Source: Sulfurovum sp. (lineage in GTDB: Bacteria > Campylobacterota > Campylobacteria > Campylobacterales > Sulfurovaceae). From it: a stretch of 64,000 bases of DNA. The notes beneath the pieces are model-generated. The model ran no database searches and was not told where the DNA came from. It was given only the letters and a program-made list of their open reading frames with translations. Each line of letters starts with the position of its first letter. Positions within the stretch are counted from its first letter, which is position 1. Both the position numbers and the translations under genes were made by a program. Positions 46,422 to 55,047 of the stretch are shown here, in pieces. The stretch is from contig JALWLD010000012.1 in NCBI GenBank assembly GCA_027081115.1, positions 62,001-126,000 on the forward strand, read 5' to 3'.

Positions 46422-46937
46422 TTACTGTGCTGCTTTTGCTGCTGCAAGAGCTTCTTCATAGTTAGGCTCTTCTGTAATTTCTGGAACAACTTGCTTATAA
46501 GTTACTTTTCCATCTTTACCAATAACAAAGATAACTCTAGCAAGAACACCAGCCAAAGGACCGTCTGCAAGAAGTACACCATACGCGTTAGCAAAATCTC
46601 TGTTTCTGAAGTCTGAACATACTTTGATATTTTCAATTCCAGCTGCTCCACACCATCTTGCTGCTGCAAATGGAAGGTCCATAGATACTGTGATTACTTC
46701 TACACCGTCAAGAGACGCTGCTTCTGTGTTAAATCTTCTAGTCTCTGCATCACAAACACCAGTGTCTAGTGAAGGAACTGCTACTACTAGTTGAACTTTA
46801 CCTTCTCCACCTACCTGCTCATCTTGAAGCATTGGGTTACAGTTTACTACTGTTACTACTGGTGCTGTGTCACCTACGTTAATTTCTGTACCTGCTAGGT
46901 TACATACGATGTCATTTTTAAATGTTACTGTTGCCAT
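46422..46937 (-). CDS. tpx: Thiol peroxidase Tpx (peroxiredoxin)
   Basis: 171 residues, the usual size. The peroxidatic Cys is in SLDTGVCDAETRRFN (near residue 59) and the resolving Cys in KVCSDFRN (near 94). GAAGIENIKVCSD and ARVIFVIGKDG complete the family pattern. It reduces lipid and alkyl hydroperoxides in the cytoplasm or periplasm. AAAGGATATTAA precedes the ATG. Stands alone with its own terminator. Confidence 0.95.
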   Translation of the reverse strand: MATVTFKNDIVCNLAGTEINVGDTAPVVTVVNCNPMLQDEQVGGEGKVQLVVAVPSLDTGVCDAETRRFNTEAASLDGVEVITVSMDLPFAAARWCGAAGIENIKVCSDFRNRDFANAYGVLLADGPLAGVLARVIFVIGKDGKVTYKQVVPEITEEPNYEEALAAAKAAQ

Positions 46938-47366
46938 TTAATATCCTTTAGTTAATTTTTGATAACCGTATTATGACTTAAATAGGATAAATTTAGTCTT
47001 AATTAAAAGATTTTACCTTTTTATATCATATTTATATACATCAACAAAATTTTTAAGTGCCTTATGAGTGGGGCTTCTATTCATATTGTGTTTATTATCG
47101 TAACACTCATTTTTTTGAGTATATAATTATAGGCTACTTTAGTTAACCATTGATTTCAGCAATCTTAAGTATCTATTGATCAAGTAGTTATTCCATGAAT
47201 TTAGAGCCAAAATAAGCACTTTTATTATTTTTTTCATAGGAGAGGTTAAAAAAAGGTTTAAAATGGACTGAGAGATGATATAGGTATGATATTAGAGATT
47301 TTAGGAGTTTTACAAACTTAATAGGGTGAGATTAATATCATACCCTATACTAACAATATATTTATG
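46938..47366. other. Gene-free 429-bp region between tpx and nrdA
   Basis: No open frame with coding character or RBS was seen. It holds the tpx upstream region (CATAATA near 46970 on the minus strand), a short ACTCA-T7-GAGT hairpin near 47103-47120, and a long inverted repeat next to the nrdA stop. The base composition is more A/T-rich than the flanking genes. Confidence 0.6.
47283..47344. repeat. 12-bp perfect inverted repeat behind nrdA
   Basis: GGTATGATATTA (47283-47294) and TAATATCATACC (47333-47344) are perfectly complementary, 38 bases apart, with TATA/TATA continuing the pairing past one unpaired C. It lies 22 bases past the nrdA stop. It may be a 3' stem-loop of the nrdA transcript; no T-run follows. 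Confidence 0.6.
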
Positions 47367-49736
47367 CTATTGACACCCGACACACTCTTGAGATCTGTCT
47401 TCAACATCTCCACTTGACTCAGGAGACTGAGATCTCAAATAGTAGGTAGACTTCAATCCAAACTTCCAGGCATTCATATAGATCTCATTCAAGTACTTAC
47501 CGGATGCTTTATCGAGTGTAATAAAGATATTGAGACTCTGCCCCTGGTCTAACCATTTTTGACGGATAGCCCCTGCCTTAATGAGAATATTCTGGTCCAG
47601 ATCATAGGCTGGTGTATAGAATGCCCAAGTCTCAGGAGAAAGCTTTGGTGCAACTACAGGAATAAGCCCTGACAGATTCTCTTCAAACCATTTACGTTTA
47701 TAGACCGGTTCAATGGCTTGCGTGGTTCCTGTCAAGATAGAAATAGAGGAAGTCGGTGCAATTGCCATAAGGTATCCATTTCGCATACCATCTGTTTTCA
47801 CTTTTTCTCTTAGTCCCTGCCAATCATGGGTATAACCAAAGAGTCCACCTCTGTCAACAAGCTTACATGCATTATCATTTGCCTTGTCAATAGGGAAGAT
47901 CCCTTTTGACCAGTCAGAACCTTCAAAGGTTGGGTAGGCACCTTTCTCAAGTGCCAAATTGCTTGACTCTCTAATAATATAGTAAGAGAATGACTCCATC
48001 ACTTCATCTATCTTTGTAAAGTGCTCATGGCTTCCCCATTCAATCCCTGCCTCAGCAAGCATCTGCGCTTCACCCATAACACCCAATCCAATAGAACGTG
48101 ACTTCTCATTGGTTTTCTTCACTTTTGCAAGGGGATAGAAATTTAAGTCTATCACATTGTCAAGCATACGTGTAGCAATAGGCACAACACGCTCCAAATC
48201 TTCTTGTGTATGTACTTTTGAAAGGTTGACAGAGGCAAGGTTACATACAGCTGTGTCTCCATCTGTTTTCTCTTTGTCAACGATCCAAATCTGCTTACCA
48301 TTCAGGCTGTCCAGTGCTGTTACTTTTTTAGCCGGTTTGGTTACGCCAGTATCAACTGTCAGCATCTCGTTTTCATCATAAGCCTCTACTGTACCATCAT
48401 CAAATGTAAACTGTGTCTTGTAGGTATTGGGACTTGTATTTTGAAAGATCTCCGTACAAAGATTGGTAGAACGAATCACCCCTACATGTTTATTCGGATT
48501 GGCTTTGTTTGCTGTATCTTTAAATGTGAGGAATGGGTTTCCTGTCTCAAAGTAAGAGCGTAACATCTCTTTCCATAGACCTTTGGCAGAGACTCTCTCT
48601 CTTGTAATTTCATCTTCTGAATTTTCAAGCTCAATATAGCGCTTCTCAAACTCTTCACCATAAAGGGATGTGAGTTCACTCACTTCAAACGGATCAAAGA
48701 GTGTCCACATCTCATCTGCTTCTACCCTTGCCATAAAGAGATCATTGAGCCAGATAGCAGGGAAAAGATCATGTGCTCTACGACGCTCTTCACCAGAATT
48801 TTTCTTAAGATCCAGGAAGTCTCTGATATCTACATGCCAAGGCTCTACATAGACAGCAATGGCACCTTTACGTGTACCCAATTGATCTACTGCAATAGCA
48901 ACATCATTGGCAATTTTAAGGAAAGGAACAATACCCCCTGCTGCATGTTTATGACCATCGATAAAGGAACCCATTCCACGTACCAATGACCAGTCCCAAC
49001 CAATACCACCGCCAAACTTGGAAAGCAGTGCCATCTCTTTATAGCCATCAAAAATACCCTCAATATTATCCGGTGTTGAACCAATGTAGCAAGAGCTAAG
49101 CTGATGTCTTGGTGTTCTTGCATTGGAGAGTGTCGGTGTGGCCGCCATCACTTCAAATTTAGAAAGAATATCATAAAACTTTTTTGCCCAGGTTTGACAG
49201 TCAAATTCATTTTGTGCCAAAAACATAGCCACACCCATAAAAAGCTGCTGAGGAAGCTCGATAGGTGATCCTTTTTTGTCTTTTAGCAAGTATCTGTCAA
49301 AAAGTGTACGTATACCTAAGTAGTTGAATTGAAGGTCACGTTCTGGTTTAAGGTAGTCATTAAGCTCATCAAGATCATACTTATCTTTAAGCCCAAGTAC
49401 AATGCGCCCCTCTTTCTCTCCACGTGCAAAATACTCACGCAAGTGGTTATAGCCCGTAAAGCCTGTTGCTTTGTGGTAAATATCATAAAGAAAGAGTCTT
49501 GAAGCTACAAATGTCCAGTTCGGTCTGTCAATGTCTATCTTGTCAACTGCAGTTTTAATGAGTGTTGTCTGAATTTCTTCAGAAGTGATCATATCACGAA
49601 ATTGTAGTTTGGCATCTACTTCCAGTTCACTTTGGCTTACACCCTCTAGCCCCTCTACAGATGCTGATGTGTACTTTTGTATCTTTGATACATCCAAAGT
49701 CTCTACTCTACCATTTCGCTTCACAACTCTGATCAT
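47367..49736 (-). CDS. nrdA: Class Ia ribonucleoside-diphosphate reductase, alpha subunit
   Basis: 789 residues. An N-terminal ATP-cone (VVKRNGRVETLDVSKI) is followed by the barrel with LSSCYIG (redox Cys near 230), NLCTEIF (radical Cys), AVCNLASVNLS (partner Cys) and the radical-transfer pair STYYLRSQ near 770. The C-terminal CVGC pair shuttles electrons from thioredoxin. It makes dNDPs; the beta subunit gene nrdB is not in the window. A TATAAT (49763-49758 minus strand) precedes GGGAG and the ATG. Confidence 0.96.
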   Translation of the reverse strand: MIRVVKRNGRVETLDVSKIQKYTSASVEGLEGVSQSELEVDAKLQFRDMITSEEIQTTLIKTAVDKIDIDRPNWTFVASRLFLYDIYHKATGFTGYNHLREYFARGEKEGRIVLGLKDKYDLDELNDYLKPERDLQFNYLGIRTLFDRYLLKDKKGSPIELPQQLFMGVAMFLAQNEFDCQTWAKKFYDILSKFEVMAATPTLSNARTPRHQLSSCYIGSTPDNIEGIFDGYKEMALLSKFGGGIGWDWSLVRGMGSFIDGHKHAAGGIVPFLKIANDVAIAVDQLGTRKGAIAVYVEPWHVDIRDFLDLKKNSGEERRRAHDLFPAIWLNDLFMARVEADEMWTLFDPFEVSELTSLYGEEFEKRYIELENSEDEITRERVSAKGLWKEMLRSYFETGNPFLTFKDTANKANPNKHVGVIRSTNLCTEIFQNTSPNTYKTQFTFDDGTVEAYDENEMLTVDTGVTKPAKKVTALDSLNGKQIWIVDKEKTDGDTAVCNLASVNLSKVHTQEDLERVVPIATRMLDNVIDLNFYPLAKVKKTNEKSRSIGLGVMGEAQMLAEAGIEWGSHEHFTKIDEVMESFSYYIIRESSNLALEKGAYPTFEGSDWSKGIFPIDKANDNACKLVDRGGLFGYTHDWQGLREKVKTDGMRNGYLMAIAPTSSISILTGTTQAIEPVYKRKWFEENLSGLIPVVAPKLSPETWAFYTPAYDLDQNILIKAGAIRQKWLDQGQSLNIFITLDKASGKYLNEIYMNAWKFGLKSTYYLRSQSPESSGDVEDRSQECVGCQ

Positions 49737-49880
49737 TTGTACTCCCGTTTTACGTCAATTATATAAGAAAAAACCCCTGTCCTGAGGTAAAATATTAAAT
49801 TGATTTTACTCAAATAATGCTTGAAGAATTGTTAATTGTTGTATCATTTTTAGGCAATATTTTTATAAGGCTTTGTGATA

Positions 49881-49950
49881 CTTTTGAAAGTGCCGCTAGG
49901 AGCGGAAGGTGAGGTAGTAACCAGGGAGCAAAGTAGATTTCCCACTCTGC
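49881..49950. other. G/C-rich structured intergenic element
   Basis: Between the nrdA start and purB stop is a 70-bp stretch much richer in G/C than its surroundings. It contains the hairpin CCGCT-AGG-AGCGG (49893-49905) and further possible stems (GGGA/TCCC, GCA-AGT/ACT-TGC). Read on the minus strand it comes just after purB. It may be a purB terminator, a small RNA or a dispersed repeat; I recognise no riboswitch in it. Confidence 0.35.
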
Positions 49951-49961
49951 ATGTATTGGCA

Positions 49962-51293
49962 TTATTTGTTGAATACTCTATTAAATATTTTATCTACGTT
50001 CTTCGTATAATAATCAAAGTTGAAACATTCTCTGATCTGCTGTTCACTCAAAGACTCTCTTAACTCATCATCTGCAAGTAGGTATTGCAAATAAAGAGAC
50101 TCTCCTTTTTCATTGGTAGTAGATTTCCCCTGCTGGATCTCTTCCCATACTTTCATAGCATTACGCTGAACGATCCTATACGCATCTTCACGGCTTACTC
50201 CTGCTTTAGGCAACTCAAGCAATACACGCTGAGAGAAAACCAAACCGCCAGTGAGATTTAAATTTTTCATCATGTTCTCCGGCATTACAGTAAGGTTTGC
50301 AATCACGTTATTCATACGGTGCAACATAAAGTCTGATGTAATGAATGCATCCGGTAACCAGAATCTTTCAGTTGACGAGTGAGAGATATCTCTCTCGTGC
50401 CACAGTGCTACATTTTCCATAGCAGGTGCTGCATATGCTCTGATCATTCTGGCAAGACCTGTAATATTTTCTGTCAATATAGGGTTTCTTTTATGTGGCA
50501 TGGCAGAAGATCCTTTTTGACCTTTTGCAAAATACTCTTCAGCTTCATATACCTCTGTTCTTTGTAAGTGTCTTATCTGTACTGCAAACTTCTCTACAGA
50601 AGATGCCAACAGTGCCAAGGTGGTTGCCAATCTTGCGTATCTATCCCTATGGACTACCTGGTTAGAACATGGTTCAGGTTTTAACCCTAACTCTTCCATA
50701 GCATACTCTTCAAGCTCAAGTGGTGCATGTGCAAAATTACCCATAGCCCCCGAGATCTGACCTATAGCAATGACTTCCATCGTCTGCTCCAGATTTATCA
50801 AGTGACGTGCCATTTCATCATACCAGACAGCTAATGTAAGACCAAAAGTAATAGGCTCACCATGAATACCATGTGAACGCCCCACCATCAATGTCATCTT
50901 ATGTTCTTGGGCTCTTTTCTTGATAGACTCCATCATCATTTTCACATCTTCAATGATGATCTCCAGTGATGCTTTCATTTGAAGGGCAACTCCGGTATCT
51001 ACTGCATCTGATGAAGTCATACCATAATGGAACCATCTGGACTCCTCTCCCAGACTTTCACTCACGGAAGTATTGAACGCTATGAGGTCATGTCTTGTAA
51101 TCGCTTCGATCTCCTCAATTCTTTCTACTGAGAATGTAGCATTCTTAACGATCTTTTCACAATCATCATCAGGGATAAGGCCCAATTTATTCCATGCTTT
51201 TACTGCTGCTTTTTCAACCTCAAGCCATGCTGCATATCTTGCTTGCTGTGTCCAGTTCTTTTCCATCTCTTCTCGTGCATATCTTTCAACCAT
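49962..51293 (-). CDS. purB: Adenylosuccinate lyase
   Basis: 443 residues of the fumarase/aspartase superfamily. RYAREEMEKNWTQQARYAAWL at the start (key piece MVERYAREEM), GRSHGIHGEP with the catalytic His near 140, and the signature SSAMPHKRNP with the mobile-loop Ser near 263. It acts twice in purine synthesis, releasing fumarate from SAICAR and from adenylosuccinate. It diverges from the pseudouridine synthase gene. Confidence 0.97.
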   Translation of the reverse strand: MVERYAREEMEKNWTQQARYAAWLEVEKAAVKAWNKLGLIPDDDCEKIVKNATFSVERIEEIEAITRHDLIAFNTSVSESLGEESRWFHYGMTSSDAVDTGVALQMKASLEIIIEDVKMMMESIKKRAQEHKMTLMVGRSHGIHGEPITFGLTLAVWYDEMARHLINLEQTMEVIAIGQISGAMGNFAHAPLELEEYAMEELGLKPEPCSNQVVHRDRYARLATTLALLASSVEKFAVQIRHLQRTEVYEAEEYFAKGQKGSSAMPHKRNPILTENITGLARMIRAYAAPAMENVALWHERDISHSSTERFWLPDAFITSDFMLHRMNNVIANLTVMPENMMKNLNLTGGLVFSQRVLLELPKAGVSREDAYRIVQRNAMKVWEEIQQGKSTTNEKGESLYLQYLLADDELRESLSEQQIRECFNFDYYTKNVDKIFNRVFNK

Positions 51294-51364
51294 GTCATAC
51301 CTTCATCTGTATAAAATTTTGGTATTATTCTACCAAAATAGCTGTTACAGTGAGGTAAAATGAA

Positions 51365-52291
51365 ATGCCGTTCGTTAAAGAGAAATTCACCGTACCAAAG
51401 AAGATGCCTGCCTTTCTTTTTATCATGCGTCAATTCAGTTTTACCCAGGGACAGGCTCAGCGTGTCCTTGCCAAAGGTCGCCTTCTCATTAATGGAGAAT
51501 CCATTTTCAATACAGGTGACAGTATAGAAGGAGAAGTAGAAGTAGTTTATTTCAAACCCTCTTCACGTGAGAACAGACCTCTCTTTCAAAACAAAGATTT
51601 TATGATTTTTGAGAAATTCTCAGGTGTTTTGGTCCATCCCAATACCATGGCTACACCCTACTCTCTTTTAGATGAAATACGTACCATTGCAGGTGATAGA
51701 GCCAATGCTGTACACCGCATCGATATGGAGACATCTGGATTGCTACTTGCATCCAAACATAAAAAAGCAGAGAGCTATTTGAAAACTTCTTTTGAAAGTA
51801 GACGTATTAAAAAATCCTACCTTGCCTGGGTAGAAGGAAAACTCACAGAACCTTTCTCTTCTTCTGAACCCATCAAGATAAATAATGACTACAGTGAAAC
51901 CAAGCATAAGGTTTTCATCTCCACAGAAGGTAAAGCTTCCCATACTGATTTTACCCCTTTAGAATATGATAAAACCCTGGATGCTACACTGGTAGCCTGC
52001 TATCCGCATACCGGACGGACACATCAAATAAGAGTGCATTTGTTTCACGTGAAACATCCTATTTTGGGAGACCCTATTTATGGTACTACCTTCAAGGCTG
52101 CGAATGATTATTTGGAAGCAGTACTCTCCAATGAAAACAGAATGATAGAAACGGGGGCAAGTCGTTTGATGCTGCATGCACAGAGTTTGACATTTCCTTA
52201 TGGTGCGAATTATCATATAGAGAGTAAGGTGGATTTTGCAGGCATGAGGAAACTCATATGTTCTAAAAATAAACGGATTTTTAATACTTGA
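51365..52291 (+). CDS. RluA-family 23S rRNA/tRNA pseudouridine synthase
   Basis: 308 residues. An N-terminal S4-like RNA-binding region (LAKGRLLINGE) precedes the catalytic domain with the Asp in AVHRIDMETSGLLL near residue 120 and PHTGRTHQIRVHL near 218. It isomerises uridines in rRNA or tRNA; RluC, RluD or TruC target cannot be told. The codons for FHVKHP contain a perfect parS site (52041-52056). A terminator follows at 52319-52346. Confidence 0.92.
   Translation: MPFVKEKFTVPKKMPAFLFIMRQFSFTQGQAQRVLAKGRLLINGESIFNTGDSIEGEVEVVYFKPSSRENRPLFQNKDFMIFEKFSGVLVHPNTMATPYSLLDEIRTIAGDRANAVHRIDMETSGLLLASKHKKAESYLKTSFESRRIKKSYLAWVEGKLTEPFSSSEPIKINNDYSETKHKVFISTEGKASHTDFTPLEYDKTLDATLVACYPHTGRTHQIRVHLFHVKHPILGDPIYGTTFKAANDYLEAVLSNENRMIETGASRLMLHAQSLTFPYGANYHIESKVDFAGMRKLICSKNKRIFNT
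52041..52056. other. parS chromosome partition site 1
   Basis: TGTTTCACGTGAAACA, a perfect 16-bp palindrome identical to the bacterial parS consensus TGTTNCACGTGAAACA bound by ParB. It is inside the pseudouridine synthase gene, coding for Leu-Phe-His-Val-Lys-His. ParB spreads from such sites and loads condensin, moving the origin region at division. Confidence 0.9.
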
Positions 52292-52318
52292 TCTTGTTAC
52301 TTTACCTGATTGATTAAC

Positions 52319-52346
52319 AACACCTCATTAATATCATTGAGGTGTT
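52319..52346 (+). terminator. Rho-independent terminator of the pseudouridine synthase gene
   Basis: AACACCTCA (52319-52327) and TGAGGTGTT (52338-52346) form a 9-bp stem with a 10-base loop, followed by ATTTCTCTTATC, 28 bases after the stop. It also serves as a boundary to the converging small-protein gene. Confidence 0.8.
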
Positions 52347-52468
52347 ATTTCTCTTATCATTTTTTGAGCAAAAAACAAAGTAAAAACAGAAGTATGTGTT
52401 CTCCCTCCACAAAGCATGGGAAGAAAAAGAAAGAAAAAATATTTATAGTTTCATATGAAAAAAATCTA

Positions 52469-52567
52469 CTAATCATCCTCTCTACGAGAATCATAAACAA
52501 ACCATCCCACACCAACGCCGGCAACCAAAATAATAAACCCTAACAAAAACAATTCCATATTAGGCAT
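52469..52567 (-). CDS. 32-residue single-pass membrane protein overlapping rlmN
   Basis: A reading frame of 32 residues with one strongly hydrophobic segment (residues 5-25, [13 protein letters not shown] then VGVGWFV) and a charged end YDSRREDD, a standard tail-out membrane topology. ATG 52567 lies inside the last codons of rlmN, with AAGGAG exactly six bases upstream inside rlmN, and the stop of rlmN overlaps it by 8 bases. Campylobacter jejuni, as I recall, has an annotated small hydrophobic protein next to its rlmN, supporting a conserved microprotein. Function unknown. Confidence 0.72.
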   Translation of the reverse strand: MPNMELFLLGFIILVAGVGVGWFVYDSRREDD

Positions 52568-53639
52568 TTGATTCTCCTTCATTTTCCTGTTCTCTCAACT
52601 GTCCACAGGCAGCAGAAATATCCAACCCTTTAGACTCACGGATCGTACAATGCAAACCACGTGAAGTCAAAAATTCCTGAAATTTTTGCATATCTTTTTC
52701 AGAAGGACGTTTAAATTCTGTACCACCATAAGGATTAAAATAAATTAAATTTACTTTTGCTTTAATACCATCCAGCAAAGAGAGTAACTTCTTTGCCGCA
52801 GAGATATCATCATTGACATCTTTGATGACAAGATACTCGAACATCACCCTTTTTCTATCATTGACAGGGAAATTTTTTACAGCTGTGATAATAGAAGCAA
52901 TATTATACGCTTTGTTAATAGGCATCAACTGTTGACGCAACTCATCATCTACCGCATGTAAAGAGATTGCAAGATTGATACCAAGTTCCATTTTCCCAAG
53001 CTTTTCTATCTTGGCCGAAAGACCTGAAGTAGAAATAGTTTGTCTGTGTGTCGCAATGGCAAACCCTTCCGGGTCTGAAAATATCTTGACAGACTTGACC
53101 ACATTCTCAAGGTTGTCAAGAGGCTCACCCATACCCATATATACGATATTGACACGACGGTTGGCATCGATCTCATTGTCTTTTTTGATCATACGCAACT
53201 GTTCCGTGATCTCACCAGCTGTCAGATTACGCATAAAACCACCTTTTGCAGTCAAACAAAAAGCACACCCTACCTTGCACCCTACCTGAGAGGAGATACA
53301 GACTGTATAGCGTTCCTGATGCTTTACAGAGCCATCTTCATGATACTCTTTATCTCTCATCAAAAGTAAGACAGCTTCAACTGTATGTCCGTCATACAAT
53401 TCAAAGAGATATTTACGACTTCCATCTATACTGTTTTGTACTGTCAAGGTCTTGAGTGGCATCAGAGTATATTCAGTATCTAATTTCTCTCTCATCTCTT
53501 TGGGAAGATTTTTCATCTCTTCAAAAGAATCAGCATATTTATGATAGATCCAGTTGTATATCTGTTTGGCTCGGAAAGAAGGCTTGATAAGGGAAGCCAA
53601 TTCCTCTTTTGTCAGGTCTTGTATAATCTTCTTGGACAT
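52560..53639 (-). CDS. rlmN: 23S rRNA (adenine-2503-C2) methyltransferase RlmN
   Basis: 359 residues. The radical SAM cluster is [14 protein letters not shown] near residue 125, [10 protein letters not shown] near 165 binds SAM, and the methyl-carrying Cys is near the C-terminus in [18 protein letters not shown] and [10 protein letters not shown] at the start are RlmN features. It methylates A2503 of 23S rRNA and A37 of some tRNAs. Shares one base with the stop of the phosphorylase-like gene. Confidence 0.96.
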   Translation of the reverse strand: MSKKIIQDLTKEELASLIKPSFRAKQIYNWIYHKYADSFEEMKNLPKEMREKLDTEYTLMPLKTLTVQNSIDGSRKYLFELYDGHTVEAVLLLMRDKEYHEDGSVKHQERYTVCISSQVGCKVGCAFCLTAKGGFMRNLTAGEITEQLRMIKKDNEIDANRRVNIVYMGMGEPLDNLENVVKSVKIFSDPEGFAIATHRQTISTSGLSAKIEKLGKMELGINLAISLHAVDDELRQQLMPINKAYNIASIITAVKNFPVNDRKRVMFEYLVIKDVNDDISAAKKLLSLLDGIKAKVNLIYFNPYGGTEFKRPSEKDMQKFQEFLTSRGLHCTIRESKGLDISAACGQLREQENEGESNA

Positions 53640-54187
53640 TATTGTTTAGCTGCCATTTGCTCTGCGATCATCTTTTTCACATAAGCATCCAATTTAGCCA
53701 TACCCTCTTTCTGGTTTTTCAAAAAATCATCATGAGCATTCTCATCACAGTAATTGGTTACTACAAATATTCCACCTGCAGAAATACCGTAAAACTGCGC
53801 TACTTTCATTACTGCAAAAAATTCCATATTTTCAATCTGTACATTTTGTGCGGTATAGTGTTTGCCAATCTCTTTATCTGTGGTAATATAATTTGAAGAG
53901 TTAACCAGTGTTTCACGTGAAACATCTTTCAAAGAGGTAACAACATTGTCTATAGGACTGTATGACTTTCCTGAGAAAAAACTATTTTCTATATTCGCAG
54001 CAGTCTTAGACTCAATAATATCAAAAATCTTTTTTTCTCCATATGAACCTGCTGTACCTACAAACAAAATATAGTCTGGTTTTTTACTTTCACAAAGACG
54101 GGTCAAATTGATCGCCACCTCCATCATACCAATACCTACAGGCATTGCAAATTCGAATTGTTCACTTTTTCCAGCACATATGATCAT
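53639..54187 (-). CDS. Nucleoside phosphorylase/hydrolase-family protein (short form)
   Basis: 182 residues, shorter than MTAN or DeoD (about 230). [11 protein letters not shown] near residue 44 and the [17 protein letters not shown] segment near 125 (purine-side Glu-Met-Glu pattern) belong to the PNP/UDP phosphorylase superfamily, and [14 protein letters not shown] replaces the usual catalytic SD(x)A. It could act on a nucleoside such as MTA or futalosine, but the missing N-terminal part makes activity uncertain. Codons for DVSRETL contain the second parS site. Between hisF (2-base gap) and rlmN. Confidence 0.75.
   Translation of the reverse strand: MIICAGKSEQFEFAMPVGIGMMEVAINLTRLCESKKPDYILFVGTAGSYGEKKIFDIIESKTAANIENSFFSGKSYSPIDNVVTSLKDVSRETLVNSSNYITTDKEIGKHYTAQNVQIENMEFFAVMKVAQFYGISAGGIFVVTNYCDENAHDDFLKNQKEGMAKLDAYVKKMIAEQMAAKQ
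53909..53924. other. parS chromosome partition site 2
   Basis: TGTTTCACGTGAAACA, identical to site 1 and to the ParB consensus, 1,868 bp away and inside the phosphorylase-like gene, coding on the minus strand for Val-Ser-Arg-Glu-Thr. Two exact copies of a 16-bp palindrome so close cannot be chance. Confidence 0.9.
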
Positions 54188-54189
54188 AT

Positions 54190-54954
54190 TTAAGTCCTTA
54201 CCGGTATATTTTTGTCGCTAAGATAGCGTTTTAAATCCATAATGTCAATCTCTTTAAAGTGAAAAATGGAAGCAGCCAGTGCTGCATCAGCATTGCCCAG
54301 TGTAAAAGCCTCCTCAATATGCTGCATGCTCCCTGCACCACCTGAAGCAATCACAGGGATATTAACCAACTCCCCTATTTTTTTATTGAGTTCATTATCA
54401 AAACCTGCTTTGGTACCATCTGCATCCATAGAAGTTACAAGCAGTTCTCCTGCACCTCTGTCATATGCTTCTTTTGCCCATTGCAAAGCATCTATTCCTG
54501 TATCTTTACGTCCGCCATGTGTAAAGATATGCCACTCATTCTCTCCCACTCTCTTAGCATCAATAGCCACCACAATACACTGAGAACCAAAACGTTTTGC
54601 ACCCTCCTCAATAAAGTCAGGTCTTTTGATTGCTGCAGAATTAATACTTACTTTATCGCAGCCCACGTTGAGAAGATTATAGATATCTGAGAGTTCACGA
54701 ATTCCTCCACCAACAGTAAGTGGGATAAATACCTCTTTGGCAACCTGCTTAACTACATCAACAATGGTGTCTCTACCTTCATGTGTCGCACCAATATCAA
54801 GAAACGTGATCTCATCTGCACCCTCTTCATTGTAACGGTATGCAACCTCTACGGGATCTCCTGCATCACGTAACCCTAGAAAGTTTACACCTTTAACCAC
54901 ACGTCCATTGTCTACATCAAGACAAGGGATAATACGTTTTGCGAAATAATCCAT
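54190..54954 (-). CDS. hisF: Imidazole glycerol phosphate synthase, cyclase subunit HisF
   Basis: 254 residues, full length. The catalytic Asp residues are in [15 protein letters not shown] (Asp11) and VVAIDAKRV (Asp130); [14 protein letters not shown] and [12 protein letters not shown] bind the two phosphates. It uses ammonia from HisH to make IGP and AICAR in histidine synthesis. hisH is not in the window. It is followed two bases later by the phosphorylase-like gene and then rlmN. Confidence 0.97.
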   Translation of the reverse strand: MDYFAKRIIPCLDVDNGRVVKGVNFLGLRDAGDPVEVAYRYNEEGADEITFLDIGATHEGRDTIVDVVKQVAKEVFIPLTVGGGIRELSDIYNLLNVGCDKVSINSAAIKRPDFIEEGAKRFGSQCIVVAIDAKRVGENEWHIFTHGGRKDTGIDALQWAKEAYDRGAGELLVTSMDADGTKAGFDNELNKKIGELVNIPVIASGGAGSMQHIEEAFTLGNADAALAASIFHFKEIDIMDLKRYLSDKNIPVRT

Positions 54955-55047
54955 TGTTAGTCCATTAATCTTCTATTTTTATGGTAGAATTATACAAAAA
55001 TTATCCCAAATAGGGGATTAGCAACAAGTATAAAGGTAGATTATAGT

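Noticed and set aside
49881-49950. Known riboswitch between nrdA and purB
   Set aside because: The sequence lacks the core motifs of the riboswitch classes I could compare from memory, including cobalamin, glycine, c-di-GMP-I and preQ1.
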